Shown here piece by piece: positions 1-8,004 of a stretch of DNA of 21,224 nt. The notes under the pieces were generated by a model. It did not search any database and was not told the DNA's origin. It saw nothing but the letters and a program-made list of their open reading frames with translations. Each line of letters opens with the position of its first letter. Position 1 is the first letter of the stretch. Both the position numbers and the translations under genes were made by a program. Origin of the DNA: JBLHRE01 sp047625765. GTDB lineage: Bacteria > Bacteroidota > Bacteroidia > Flavobacteriales > JBLHRE01. The stretch is taken from the NCBI GenBank assembly GCA_047625765.1, contig JBLHRE010000014.1:1-21224 (forward strand), read 5' to 3'.

Positions 1-2471
1 AAAATGTGTGTAAAAGTGTTCATTCTAAAGCCCATTGAATCGGCTACATGCATCAACATATTTATTTCGGACTGAATGTAAGAGTGACAGGTCACAAAGC
101 GTTTTTGGTTTAGAATTTCCACCAAAATTTGCAATTCTAAATCTCTTCTTGGTGGATTTGCGCTGTGGCGTTTTCTCAAGCCTAAGCTTCCCCATTTTTT
201 CCAATCTTGTTCATACTCTTTGGCTCTAATAAAGTTGTCGTAATAAATTTGCTCTACACCCATTCTGGTTTGGGGATAACGGATGGTGTTGAAATCTCCC
301 CAATTGGATTGTTTTACATTTTCGCCCAATGCAAATTTTATAAACCCCGGAGCCTCCTTAAATTTCATATCCTCTGGGGTATTCCCCCATCTTAGTTTTA
401 TAATCCCCGATTGGCCTCCAATAGGATTAGCAGAACCGTGTAACAATTGCGCAGCAGTAACACCACCTGCCAATTGCCTGTAAATATTTACATCGTCAGA
501 ATTAATAACATCTGCAATACTTACCTCTGCAGTAACAGCTTGCGATCCTTCGTTAACGCCTTTGCTAATGGCAATGTGCGAATGCTCATCGATAATTCCA
601 GAAGTAATATGCATTCCTGTTGCGTCTACCTCATCTACACTGCCTTTCCACTTTAAAAAGACTTCGCTAGGATTAAGGTTTTCGCCAATAGCAATAATCT
701 GTCCTCTCGAAATTGCAACATCCGTTTCTGTCAAAATACCTTCTTCCTCGTTGGTCCAGACGGTGGCATTTCTAAAAACAACAGCCGCTTCTTTTGGTGC
801 TTCAGTCCAGCCATAGGCCATACTAGGGTAACTCACCTTTGGCAATGCCGCTCTGTCTTTCTTTCTCTTTTTCTCTTTTGTTTCTACGGTTTCTTCTTTT
901 TCCGCCTCAGCTGCTGCTGGCTCCTTTTTACGCAAAGACCATGCTACCTGTTCTCCTGCTGGATTAGAACCTGTTCCTTTCCAAATACTATCTGCTTTAT
1001 ATCCTGTAAAGGTCCAGTTGCCTGTCTCTTTTTCGTAGAAATTAAAGCTCATTAAATTACCATCAACTTTAAGACTCACCTCAATATTTGTACTGTCGTT
1101 GATTACAATTTTTGCTTTAGGGGCACTTCCTTCGCCTTTGATATTCAAAGCAACAATCGAGTCTAATTGCAAGTCGTAATCTCCAGCAATATTTATAGCA
1201 TCAAAATCTTTTACAGTATGTGATTTCCCTTGCACCCAATTTTCATAAATCTCGAATTTATCATCGAACAAGTCTCCAGAACAAAGAATAAAATTGGCCA
1301 TTTTACCTTTGGCAATCGATCCCAATTGGTCCTCCATCTGCAATAATTTGGCTGGCGTAATAGTCAAGGCTTTTAGCGCTGTTTCTTTAGACAAGCCTTT
1401 TTCTACAGCCAACCTTAAATGCTTTAGAAAATGTTTATTCCCCTTAGCTGTAAACGTAAATTCAACCTTCCTCTTGTCTAATATTGCAGGATTGTAAGGC
1501 GCCATTTCCCAATGCTTCATGCTCTCTAAGCTCACCAAGTCAGCATCCCATGGGTCTTCTACATCATAGGCTTTAGGAAAATCAAGAGGCAAAACAAACG
1601 AGCCGTAAAGATTGAATACATCTTTCGCTCTCTTATACTCATCACCCGATCCAATAAAAATAAACTGCTTGGCAAATTCATCGCCAATCTTATCTGCACG
1701 TAGACTGCTCAAATAATCGCCTGCTTCAAAAATCTGCGGCAAATCCTCGTTCCTGTTCCAAGCTTCAAGCGATAGATTTTTCTCGGTAACATTTTTTTGA
1801 TGTTTGTACCAATCAGCATCATAGCCTGTTTGCCTTAGTAAGGCAATCGACCCCATCAAGGAACTTGGATATTGTTGTCTTGACGAACCTTTCTTGAAAC
1901 TAAAAAATGCCGCAGCTCTATCAGAAATCAAACTCTTTTGCTCTACAGCATCAGCCAAACTAACAACGGCTCCTGTTCCTCTTGCAATACCGTCCATATG
2001 GTGACTCAGCACTACTCCAAAACCAGCAGCTCTAAGCTTTTTCGCCTTTTTATCATCACTTATAAAATGATTGGCAGCACTGTATTCTGGCTTCAAAGCC
2101 TGATTCCATGCATAGGCACCTTCGGTATTCGAAGTTGCTTGGGGTTTAGGGTCCCATTTGGCGCGTTTAACTTCGGGCATGCCATAGTCGCTATACAAAT
2201 CAATAAAAGAAGGATAGATATATTTCCCCTTTACATCGTGTACAATAGCTCCTTTAGGAATATTTAAAACAGATCCTACTCCAATAATTTTATCATCTTG
2301 GATAATTAAGGTCCCATTCTCAACCACATCTTTATGATTTTGCACAATATGTGCATTGGTAAAGGCATGAATGGTTCCCGGTTTTTCGTGCATCCCATTT
2401 ACAGGAAATGTTTCCTGCGCCCAGCTTAAACTAAGGCTTAGCATACACGCTGCCAGCAAATATTTTTTCAT
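1..2471 (-). CDS. Exported two-domain amidohydrolase (3' end cut by window edge)
   Basis: Reading leftward from the ATG at 2471, 823 uninterrupted codons run off the left edge, so the C-terminus is missing. A signal peptide (about residues 1-19, ending SLSWAQ) sends it to the periplasm. Domain 1 (about 30-430) has the amidohydrolase N-terminal beta-sandwich and the framework PSFID, but the metal-binding HxH expected after it reads Y93-S-D95. A beta-rich spacer (about 430-510) and a charged Lys/Glu linker (511-538) follow. Domain 2 (from about 555) keeps SGIIDEHSH, with metal ligands H630 and H632, and later a CHSY segment typical of these enzymes. Large proteins of this double layout are, from memory, common in Bacteroidota and annotated simply as amidohydrolase; the substrate (a cyclic amide or peptide-like compound) is not known. 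Only domain 2 looks able to hold the metal pair. It is divergent from purD. Confidence 0.88.
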   Translation of the reverse strand, partial: MKKYLLAACMLSLSLSWAQETFPVNGMHEKPGTIHAFTNAHIVQNHKDVVENGTLIIQDDKIIGVGSVLNIPKGAIVHDVKGKYIYPSFIDLYSDYGMPEVKRAKWDPKPQATSNTEGAYAWNQALKPEYSAANHFISDDKKAKKLRAAGFGVVLSHHMDGIARGTGAVVSLADAVEQKSLISDRAAAFFSFKKGSSRQQYPSSLMGSIALLRQTGYDADWYKHQKNVTEKNLSLEAWNRNEDLPQIFEAGDYLSSLRADKIGDEFAKQFIFIGSGDEYKRAKDVFNLYGSFVLPLDFPKAYDVEDPWDADLVSLESMKHWEMAPYNPAILDKRKVEFTFTAKGNKHFLKHLRLAVEKGLSKETALKALTITPAKLLQMEDQLGSIAKGKMANFILCSGDLFDDKFEIYENWVQGKSHTVKDFDAINIAGDYDLQLDSIVALNIKGEGSAPKAKIVINDSTNIEVSLKVDGNLMSFNFYEKETGNWTFTGYKADSIWKGTGSNPAGEQVAWSLRKKEPAAAEAEKEETVETKEKKRKKDRAALPKVSYPSMAYGWTEAPKEAAVVFRNATVWTNEEEGILTETDVAISRGQIIAIGENLNPSEVFLKWKGSVDEVDATGMHITSGIIDEHSHIAISKGVNEGSQAVTAEVSIADVINSDDVNIYRQLAGGVTAAQLLHGSANPIGGQSGIIKLRWGNTPEDMKFKEAPGFIKFALGENVKQSNWGDFNTIRYPQTRMGVEQIYYDNFIRAKEYEQDWKKWGSLGLRKRHSANPPRRDLELQILVEILNQKRFVTCHSYIQSEINMLMHVADSMGFRMNTFTHI

Positions 2472-2491
2472 TCTGATTTTATTTTGGATCG

Positions 2492-2499
2492 TGAAGATA
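2492..2499 (-). promoter_or_regulatory. Weak candidate -7 element for the amidohydrolase
   Basis: On the minus strand this reads TATCTTCA, two bases away from the Bacteroidota -7 consensus TAnnTTTG, and lies 20 bases before the ATG at 2471. That is the spacing seen for better elements elsewhere in the window. No convincing -33 box was seen, so this is tentative. Confidence 0.3.
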
Positions 2500-2540
2500 C
2501 TTTTTTTGTCGCTTAACACCTTATGCCAATCAAGCCGTAG

Positions 2541-2548
2541 TATTTTTG
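2541..2548 (+). promoter_or_regulatory. Candidate -7 element of purD
   Basis: TATTTTTG matches TAnnTTTG exactly and lies 35 bases before the purD ATG at 2584, in the 112-base divergent gap. A clear -33 TTTG at the usual distance is absent. Confidence 0.45.
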
Positions 2549-2583
2549 TTTCTTTGCAGCCTCAAAAAAGAAATTCTCACATC

Positions 2584-3858
2584 ATGAATATATTGGTATT
2601 AGGCTCTGGTGGTCGCGAACATGCTTTTGCTTGGAAACTTTCTAAAAGCCCTAGACTTAACAAATTGTTTATTGCTCCTGGTAATGCAGGTACTGCTGCT
2701 GTTGGCGAAAATGTTGCATTAAACGTAAACGATTTCGAAGGTATCAAAACATTTGTACTCGACAAAGGTGTAAATATGGTGGTTGTTGGACCAGAAGATC
2801 CTTTGGTAAATGGGATCCACGATTTCTTTTTGGCAGATGCTGCCTTAAAATCTATTCCTGTAATTGGCCCACAAAAACATGGTGCGCAATTGGAAGGCAG
2901 TAAAGAGTTTTCGAAAGAATTTATGATGCGTCATACTATTCCTACAGCTGCTTACCAGAGTTTTACCAAAGATACATTGGAAGAAGGGAAAGCTTTTTTA
3001 GAAACATTAAGTCCTCCGTTTGTTTTAAAAGCAGATGGTTTAGCTGCTGGTAAAGGAGTTGTTATTCCTACAGAATTAAATGCAGCCAAGCAAGAGTTGA
3101 CAGAGATGTTGGCGGATGCTAAATTTGGAGATGCGAGTAGCAAAGTGGTTATCGAAGAATTCTTAGACGGAATAGAATTGTCTGTTTTTGTATTAACCGA
3201 TGGCGAATCGTACAAAATTCTTCCTTCTGCAAAAGATTACAAACGAATTGGTGAAGGCGATACTGGATTGAATACGGGTGGAATGGGTGCTATTTCTCCG
3301 GTTCCTTTTGCTAGCAAAGACTTTTTAGATAAGGTTGAGGAGCGTGTTGTTAAACCTTCTATCAATGGTTTGAAAAAAGACGGCATTCCTTACAAAGGTT
3401 TCTTATTTATTGGTTTGATGAATGTTGGTGGCGATCCTTTTGTTGTTGAATACAATGTTAGAATGGGCGATCCTGAAACGGAAGTGGTTATCCCTAGAAT
3501 TAGCTCAGACCTATTGGATTTATTCGAGGGCGTTGGCAACAACACTTTAGCTTCAAAAGAATTTGAAGTTGACCCAAGATCTGCGGCAACATTAATGATG
3601 GTTTCTGGTGGTTATCCTGAAGGGTATGAAAAAGGCAAAGAAATTTTTGGCCTTGAAAACGTTAAATACTCTACCGTTTTCCATGCAGGAACAAGCACCA
3701 AAGAGGGCGCTGTTGTAACAAGTGGAGGTCGTGTTTTGGCAGTAACTTCTTTTGGCAATACTTGGGAAGATGCCTTAACACAGTCTTACCAATCTGTAAA
3801 AGAAATCTCTTTCGAAAAGATGTATTTCCGTAAAGATCTTGGTTTCGATTTGAGGTAA
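2584..3858 (+). CDS. purD: Phosphoribosylamine-glycine ligase
   Basis: PurD joins 5-phosphoribosylamine and glycine with ATP to give glycinamide ribonucleotide, the second step of de novo purine synthesis, in the cytoplasm. The 424-residue product has the family's usual length and opens with MNILVLGSGGREHA, the phosphate-binding N-domain motif. The ATP-grasp region follows (VLKADGLAAGKGVV; later GGMGAISPVP and the metal-site segment MGDPETEVV). The open frame extends upstream to 2371, but the N-terminal motif shows that the ATG at 2584 is the start. The gene is followed by a strong bidirectional terminator. Another purine gene, purQ, lies 1.3 kb downstream, separated by two membrane-protein genes. 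Confidence 0.98.
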   Translation: MNILVLGSGGREHAFAWKLSKSPRLNKLFIAPGNAGTAAVGENVALNVNDFEGIKTFVLDKGVNMVVVGPEDPLVNGIHDFFLADAALKSIPVIGPQKHGAQLEGSKEFSKEFMMRHTIPTAAYQSFTKDTLEEGKAFLETLSPPFVLKADGLAAGKGVVIPTELNAAKQELTEMLADAKFGDASSKVVIEEFLDGIELSVFVLTDGESYKILPSAKDYKRIGEGDTGLNTGGMGAISPVPFASKDFLDKVEERVVKPSINGLKKDGIPYKGFLFIGLMNVGGDPFVVEYNVRMGDPETEVVIPRISSDLLDLFEGVGNNTLASKEFEVDPRSAATLMMVSGGYPEGYEKGKEIFGLENVKYSTVFHAGTSTKEGAVVTSGGRVLAVTSFGNTWEDALTQSYQSVKEISFEKMYFRKDLGFDLR

Positions 3859-3876
3859 AGGAAACGTATAAAACAC

Positions 3877-3919
3877 AAAAAGGGTCCTATATCAGCTAAA
3901 CTGATAAAAGACCCTTTTT
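3877..3919. terminator. Bidirectional terminator between purD and the small membrane-protein gene
   Basis: Outer arms AAAAAGGGTC (3877-3886) and GACCCTTTTT (3910-3919) pair perfectly. A second perfect stem, TATCAG (3890-3895) with CTGATA (3901-3906), nests inside. The A-run on one side and T-run on the other let it serve both purD and the convergent gene ending at 3944. Confidence 0.88.
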
Positions 3920-3943
3920 AATTTTCTAAAGCGAAGGGAAAGA

Positions 3944-4108
3944 CTATGCCTCTCCAGCTCTCTTATGTTTTATCAGTTGCGCCACCCAATAAGATAGTGC
4001 AACAAAGCCTACAATACTTAACAATACATTAGGCATATTGCCTAGTTTTGGTAAAATTTCAAAAGTTGCTTTAAAGAAGTCGGAAACTCCGTACCAAAAT
4101 TCGTTCAT
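3944..4108 (-). CDS. Small single-span membrane protein, DUF6341-like
   Basis: A 54-codon frame from the ATG at 4108 to the TAG at 3944-3946. The protein starts MNEFWYGVSDFFKATFEI and has one hydrophobic span (VLLSIVGFVALSYWV, about residues 28-42) followed by a basic tail (IKHKRAGEA). The YW-x-x-QL-x-K pattern after the span and the location beside a DUF6427-like gene recall the short DUF6341 proteins that flavobacteria carry next to DUF6427 genes, some of which are wrongly named uracil phosphoribosyltransferase. This link is from memory, not a search. It fills a gap that would otherwise look non-coding, ends cleanly before a terminator shared with purD, and diverges from the 4159 gene with a 50-base gap. 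No function is known; a role as a partner of the neighbouring polytopic protein is inference. Confidence 0.75.
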   Translation of the reverse strand: MNEFWYGVSDFFKATFEILPKLGNMPNVLLSIVGFVALSYWVAQLIKHKRAGEA

Positions 4109-4158
4109 AACGTAATATTTTCTGAATTTGCTCGCAGCAAAAATAGCGATTTTATTAT

Positions 4159-5130
4159 ATGCTGATAAACTTTTTCAAATCGAAAAAAACAATGGCAATT
4201 ATTGCCTTGTTTCTCATCTTCGGAATCGAGGTTTTTTTAACCCTCCAGGAGCTTCCTGTTTCCAACCAAGCGTTCCATAAATGGAGCCTGATTGATATGA
4301 GCGTATTGTTTTCAAATCCAATTTGGTTTTATGCAATTGGCTTTGCCTTAATACTTGCTCAAAGTGTAACAATACTGCGTTCGGCTTACCATCAGGTGGT
4401 ATCAGAACAAAGCAATTACCTTTCTTTATTCTTCTATTTAAGTTTAACTCCTGTTGTTTTTAATCAAGGTGAATTTGGCTCAGCCATTATCGGCCTTTCT
4501 GTTTTAACAATCGTTTTACGCAAGCTATTTTACTTGTATCAAGTAGAAAAAAATTATGCCTTGGTGTATGATGCGGCACTTCTCTTGGGGATTGGCAGCC
4601 TTTTTTATCTGCCAATTTTATTGTTTGTTTTCTTAATTCCATTGGCGCTTTGGGTATATAAAATCGCCTTTCCAAGACATATTATTATTAGCATTTTTGG
4701 CATAATCACACCTTACTTATTCTACAGCGTGTATCTTTTCTGGCAAGACCAATTTTCATGGTTTTGGGACTGTAAATTCCCAAATATGTTTTCTTTTTCC
4801 ATACCAAATATAACTTCCTTCACTTGGCAAGAAATTAGTTTTTGGACTGGTATCACCTTGTTTGGCTTGATGGGAGCATTCAATATTCTAAGAGGCTTAG
4901 CCGATAGGAGCATCAAACAACGTAAGGCCTACTTACTGATTATGGGCTTGGTGCTTATTACAGTTACAGGTGCCTTTCTTACTGATCAATCTTTGGCCCA
5001 ACACCTAATATTACTGTGTCCAGCTATTACTTTTATGTTTACCGATTTCTTTATACAGAAGCGTAAAAAATGGGTTTCGGACATCATGCTATGTTGCTAC
5101 TTTGGTCTTCTAATTATTAACCTGATTTGA
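4159..5130 (+). CDS. Polytopic inner-membrane protein, DUF6427-like
   Basis: A 323-residue, very hydrophobic protein with about eight or nine predicted membrane spans spread over its whole length, starting after a short basic N-terminus (MLINFFKSKKT) and ending in a hydrophobic tail (CYFGLLIINLI). A basic cytoplasmic loop (RGLADRSIKQRKAY, about residues 245-258) separates the last spans. Size, hydrophobic layout and position directly after purD agree with the DUF6427 family of Bacteroidota, which has no assigned function; I recognise it by context and general look only. There are no catalytic motifs and no transporter signature. It lies 63 bases before purQ, and a candidate promoter in that gap suggests purQ can be transcribed separately. 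Alternative: an unrelated membrane protein in the same position. Confidence 0.8.
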   Translation: MLINFFKSKKTMAIIALFLIFGIEVFLTLQELPVSNQAFHKWSLIDMSVLFSNPIWFYAIGFALILAQSVTILRSAYHQVVSEQSNYLSLFFYLSLTPVVFNQGEFGSAIIGLSVLTIVLRKLFYLYQVEKNYALVYDAALLLGIGSLFYLPILLFVFLIPLALWVYKIAFPRHIIISIFGIITPYLFYSVYLFWQDQFSWFWDCKFPNMFSFSIPNITSFTWQEISFWTGITLFGLMGAFNILRGLADRSIKQRKAYLLIMGLVLITVTGAFLTDQSLAQHLILLCPAITFMFTDFFIQKRKKWVSDIMLCCYFGLLIINLI

Positions 5131-5155
5131 TACCTAGTCAATAGGGGATTTTTGC

Positions 5156-5163
5156 TAATTTTG
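5156..5163 (+). promoter_or_regulatory. Candidate -7 element of purQ
   Basis: TAATTTTG is an exact TAnnTTTG match 30 bases before the purQ ATG at 5194, in the 63-base gap. No good -33 box at normal spacing. Confidence 0.45.
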
Positions 5164-5193
5164 CAGCCCAATAGAACCATTTAAATTGTTGAT

Positions 5194-5889
5194 ATGAAAT
5201 TTGGTGTAATCGTTTTTCCTGGCTCCAACTGTGATGCCGACATGATCTACACACTTCGCGAGAAGTTAGGTCAAGAAGTTGTTAGTTTATGGCACAAAGA
5301 CACGGACCTACAAGGTTGCGATTTCTTGGTGTTACCTGGAGGTTTCTCTTATGGTGACTACCTAAGATCTGGAGCAATTTCTCGTTTCTCTCCAATTATG
5401 GAAAACGTGGTTGCTTTTGCAAAAAATGGGGGGTATGTATTGGGCGTTTGTAATGGTTTCCAGATTCTTTGCGAAGCTGGTTTACTTCCTGGTGCTTTGA
5501 TGCACAACAACAGCCACAAATTTATTTGTAAGAATGTACACTTGTTACCTCAAAGCAAAACGGCTGCTATCAGCAAAAACCTAGATCCAAACAAAGCATT
5601 ACAGATTCCTATTGCGCATGGCGAAGGGAAATACTTTATTGACAAGGCGGGTCTTCAAAAGCTGAAAGATAACGATCAAATCATTTTTCGATATTCTGAT
5701 GCTGATGGTAAGCTTAGCAATAATGTAAACCCTAACGGGTCTATGGAAAACATTGCAGGTGTATGTAATGTTGGCAAGAACGTATTTGGTATGATGCCAC
5801 ACCCAGAAAGAGCGGCAGACAGTGAATTGGGCAACACCGATGGTGCGCTTATTTTCGAATCTATCTTAAAAGAAATTGTTCCTGCTTAA
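5194..5889 (+). CDS. purQ: Phosphoribosylformylglycinamidine synthase, glutaminase subunit
   Basis: PurQ is the class I glutamine amidotransferase that releases ammonia from glutamine for PurL, converting FGAR to FGAM in purine synthesis. The 231-residue length is normal. The start MKFGVIVFPGSNCD, the oxyanion segment LPGGFSYGDYLRSG, the nucleophile C86 in GVCNGFQ, and the His/Glu of the triad in PHPERA (H203, E205) are all present. It is a separate gene, not the C-terminal part of a large fused PurL, so this organism should also have small PurL and PurS genes elsewhere; neither is in the window. It ends 77 bases before the convergent nadD gene and shares a terminator with it. Confidence 0.97.
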   Translation: MKFGVIVFPGSNCDADMIYTLREKLGQEVVSLWHKDTDLQGCDFLVLPGGFSYGDYLRSGAISRFSPIMENVVAFAKNGGYVLGVCNGFQILCEAGLLPGALMHNNSHKFICKNVHLLPQSKTAAISKNLDPNKALQIPIAHGEGKYFIDKAGLQKLKDNDQIIFRYSDADGKLSNNVNPNGSMENIAGVCNVGKNVFGMMPHPERAADSELGNTDGALIFESILKEIVPA

Positions 5890-5907
5890 TTGCTGAACAT
5901 CTCCATA

Positions 5908-5946
5908 AAAAAATCCCGTTTCGGCTTGGCCAAAACGGGATTTTTT
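5908..5946. terminator. Bidirectional terminator between purQ and nadD
   Basis: Arms AAAAAATCCCGTTT (5908-5921) and AAACGGGATTTTTT (5933-5946) pair perfectly over 14 bp. The loop itself contains GGC-TTG-GCC. A/T runs flank both sides, as expected for a terminator shared by convergent genes. Confidence 0.93.
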
Positions 5947-5966
5947 ATGCTTATTAATATCTTGAT

Positions 5967-6539
5967 TTACCTGTAAAAATTCATTTCATCGATATACTGA
6001 AACACCGCTCCTGGTAAGAATGGTCTACACTCCAAATTCTCTTTAATAGTATTTCGAATAAAGCTGGAAGACAATTCTATTCTAGGAGCTTTTACTAAAA
6101 CATGCGGCACAGACGTTTCCTTTAATAACACATCGGTGTGCCTAGGATAGACGTACAGCGTATGGTATTTTAATATTTCATCATGGTTTTTCCACTTGTG
6201 AAAGCCATATAAATTATCCTCTCCAATAATTAAAGAAAACTTTGTTTCTGGGTATTTCTCTCGCAATCGCACCAAAGTGTCAACGGTGTAATTGGGCTTT
6301 TTTAAACCAAACTCAATGTCCGTAACTTTTAGCTTATCAAAACCTTCAAGTGCACGGTGCACCATTTCTAAACGGTGATGGTCTTCTAATAAGTTCTGAT
6401 TCTTTTTGTCGGGATTTTGAGGCGTAACAACAAACCACAAACTATCCATAGCTGTAGCATTTACCATATAGGTAGCCAACATCAAATGCCCACTATGTAT
6501 GGGATTAAAGGTTCCAAAATATAGGCCTACTTCTTTCAT
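5967..6539 (-). CDS. nadD: Nicotinate-nucleotide adenylyltransferase
   Basis: NadD adenylates nicotinate mononucleotide to deamido-NAD in NAD synthesis. The 190-residue protein has the nucleotidyltransferase signature GTFNPIHSGH (H15, H18) at the N-terminus and the C-terminal nucleotide-binding motif SSSFIR at 157-162, where the family has [I/V]SSTxIR. The W-x-N region (KWKNHDEIL, about 115-123) also fits. Its ATG overlaps the gmk stop by four bases (ATGA), so translation is probably coupled. It is the last gene of the leftward operon yicC-gmk-nadD, an arrangement I know from other Bacteroidota. Confidence 0.95.
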   Translation of the reverse strand: MKEVGLYFGTFNPIHSGHLMLATYMVNATAMDSLWFVVTPQNPDKKNQNLLEDHHRLEMVHRALEGFDKLKVTDIEFGLKKPNYTVDTLVRLREKYPETKFSLIIGEDNLYGFHKWKNHDEILKYHTLYVYPRHTDVLLKETSVPHVLVKAPRIELSSSFIRNTIKENLECRPFLPGAVFQYIDEMNFYR

Positions 6540-7111
6540 GCATTCAAAAAATTAGCAACCAAATGGTAAGTTTCGTCTTTGGCCTTGTCTAAATCGTCAT
6601 TCACTACTACCGCATCAAACTTTTGAGCAAAGGTCATTTCCTCTTCTGCCTTTGCCAAGCGAACTTGCAAAGCTTCTTCAGAGTCGGTGTTTCTAGAAAT
6701 CAATCTTTCTTTTAATACAGCAACCGAAGGTGCTTGCACAAAAACAGAAAGCGCCTTTTCGCCAAACTGTTGCTTTAGGTTTACACCTCCCACAACATCA
6801 ATATCAAAAATCACATGCTTGCCAGCTGCCCAAAGTCTCTCTACTTCAGATTTCAATGTGCCGTAGAAATTGTCTTTATACACCTCTTCGTATTCCAAAA
6901 AGGCATCTTCAGCAATTTTCTGCTTAAAATCTGCTACAGATAAAAAATAATAATCCTGCCCATGCAGCTCTTGCCCTCTTGGTGTTCTAGTACAGGCAGA
7001 AATTGAAAAAGCCAAATTCAATCCACGCCCCATAATAGCACGCATCAAAGTGGTTTTACCAGATCCCGAAGGTGCAGAAAAGATGACCAGTTTACCTTGG
7101 GTGCTCATCAT
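6536..7111 (-). CDS. gmk: Guanylate kinase
   Basis: Gmk phosphorylates GMP to GDP. The 191-residue protein carries the P-loop APSGSGKT (residues 13-20), the GMP-binding segment SACTRTPRGQELHGQDYYFLS, and the YGT and DIDVVGG motifs in the usual order. The first ATG shares one base with the yicC stop (TAATG); an immediately following second Met is the only other reasonable start. The four-base overlap with nadD downstream and one-base overlap with yicC upstream show a single transcript. Guanine nucleotide supply is thereby tied to NAD synthesis and an RNase in one operon. Confidence 0.97.
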   Translation of the reverse strand: MMSTQGKLVIFSAPSGSGKTTLMRAIMGRGLNLAFSISACTRTPRGQELHGQDYYFLSVADFKQKIAEDAFLEYEEVYKDNFYGTLKSEVERLWAAGKHVIFDIDVVGGVNLKQQFGEKALSVFVQAPSVAVLKERLISRNTDSEEALQVRLAKAEEEMTFAQKFDAVVVNDDLDKAKDETYHLVANFLNA

Positions 7112-7971
7112 TACAGAACATTTAAGATTTGTTCTTTAATTTTCTCCAATTCATCTTTCATCAGTACCACACATTTCTGTATCTCGGCATGATTGGCTTT
7201 AGAACCCATGGTATTTATTTCTCTTCCCATTTCTTGCCCAATAAAGCCCAACTTTCTACCGCTCGATTCTGGATTTTCAACAGTCTTTCTAAAGTAATCG
7301 CAATGTCCTTTAAGGCGTACTTTTTCTTCGGTAATGTCTAGCTTCTCGATATAGAAAATAAGCTCTTGCTCGAACCTATTTTGATCCTTATCAACCTTCA
7401 GTTTCTCCAAGTTGCCTTGGATTCGCTCTTTTACCGTTTCTATTCTTTCGCCTTCATATTTCAATACTTCTTGCATTTGCTCTTCGATAGAAGAAACACC
7501 TTTCAAGAATTCTTGCTCCAAAATATTTCCTTCTTCCAATCTAAATTCTTGAAACTTTTCGATGGCCTCGTCAATTACTGCAATAATTTGCTCCCATTCC
7601 TTTGGGTCCATCTCATCTCTTTCGGTACGCAATACCTCAGGCATACGCATCGCCATAGACAGCAATTCAGTTTTATCAGCTTCTGGGCTCATTGCTTTTA
7701 AGCTGTCTATATAAGACTCTACCAAAGGTTGGTTGACAATAAAATTTTGTTCCACCCCAGTGTTCTCGATGTAAATGCTGAGTTCTGCCTTACCTCTAAC
7801 AATTCTTGTGGCAAGGTATTTTCTCAGTTCCAATTCTTTCTCTCTGTATACGCCAGGCATTTTTACAGACAAGTCCAATCCTTTGCTGTTTAGCGAACGG
7901 ATTTCTACCGTTACTTTTTTGGAAGCCAATTGTGTTTGAGCTTTCCCAAACCCTGTCATAGAGTGAATCAT
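7111..7971 (-). CDS. yicC: YicC family endoribonuclease
   Basis: A 286-residue protein opening MIHSMTGFGKAQ, the hallmark of the YicC family, with the R-S-x-N-S-K-G-L-D-L segment near 26-35 and the C-terminal DUF1732-type end (ENPESSGRKLGFIGQEMGREINTMGSKA, about 232-259) with the conserved GQEM-R-E-NT-S-K pattern. YicC proteins have been described as RNases; the E. coli protein has been linked to small-RNA turnover. Cytoplasmic. First gene of the yicC-gmk-nadD operon. A good -7 element lies 18 bases before the ATG in the 33-base gap behind the EamA gene. Confidence 0.92.
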   Translation of the reverse strand: MIHSMTGFGKAQTQLASKKVTVEIRSLNSKGLDLSVKMPGVYREKELELRKYLATRIVRGKAELSIYIENTGVEQNFIVNQPLVESYIDSLKAMSPEADKTELLSMAMRMPEVLRTERDEMDPKEWEQIIAVIDEAIEKFQEFRLEEGNILEQEFLKGVSSIEEQMQEVLKYEGERIETVKERIQGNLEKLKVDKDQNRFEQELIFYIEKLDITEEKVRLKGHCDYFRKTVENPESSGRKLGFIGQEMGREINTMGSKANHAEIQKCVVLMKDELEKIKEQILNVL

Positions 7972-7988
7972 AATTCTAATAATTTGTG

Positions 7989-7996
7989 CAAAAGTA
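7989..7996 (-). promoter_or_regulatory. Candidate -7 element of the yicC-gmk-nadD operon
   Basis: On the minus strand this reads TACTTTTG, an exact TAnnTTTG match, ending 17 bases before the yicC ATG at 7971 and squeezed into the gap after the EamA stop. No clear -33 box. Confidence 0.5.
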
Positions 7997-8004
7997 ACAA
8001 ATAC

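Noticed and set aside
100..240. Possible frameshift in the amidohydrolase near the left edge
   Set aside because: Careful reading in the original frame gives a continuous family-like sequence (DNFIRAKEYEQDW... then CHSYIQSEINMLMH) with no stop.
35..2267. Several rightward open frames (for example 35-229, 562-816, 1938-2267)
   Set aside because: They lie antisense to the continuous amidohydrolase frame, have no family resemblance, and their codon pattern is that of a shadow frame.
2371..2583. Extended N-terminus of purD
   Set aside because: The extra residues run through the divergent promoter gap and the amidohydrolase signal sequence; the PurD motif MNILVLGSGGREH begins at the ATG 2584.
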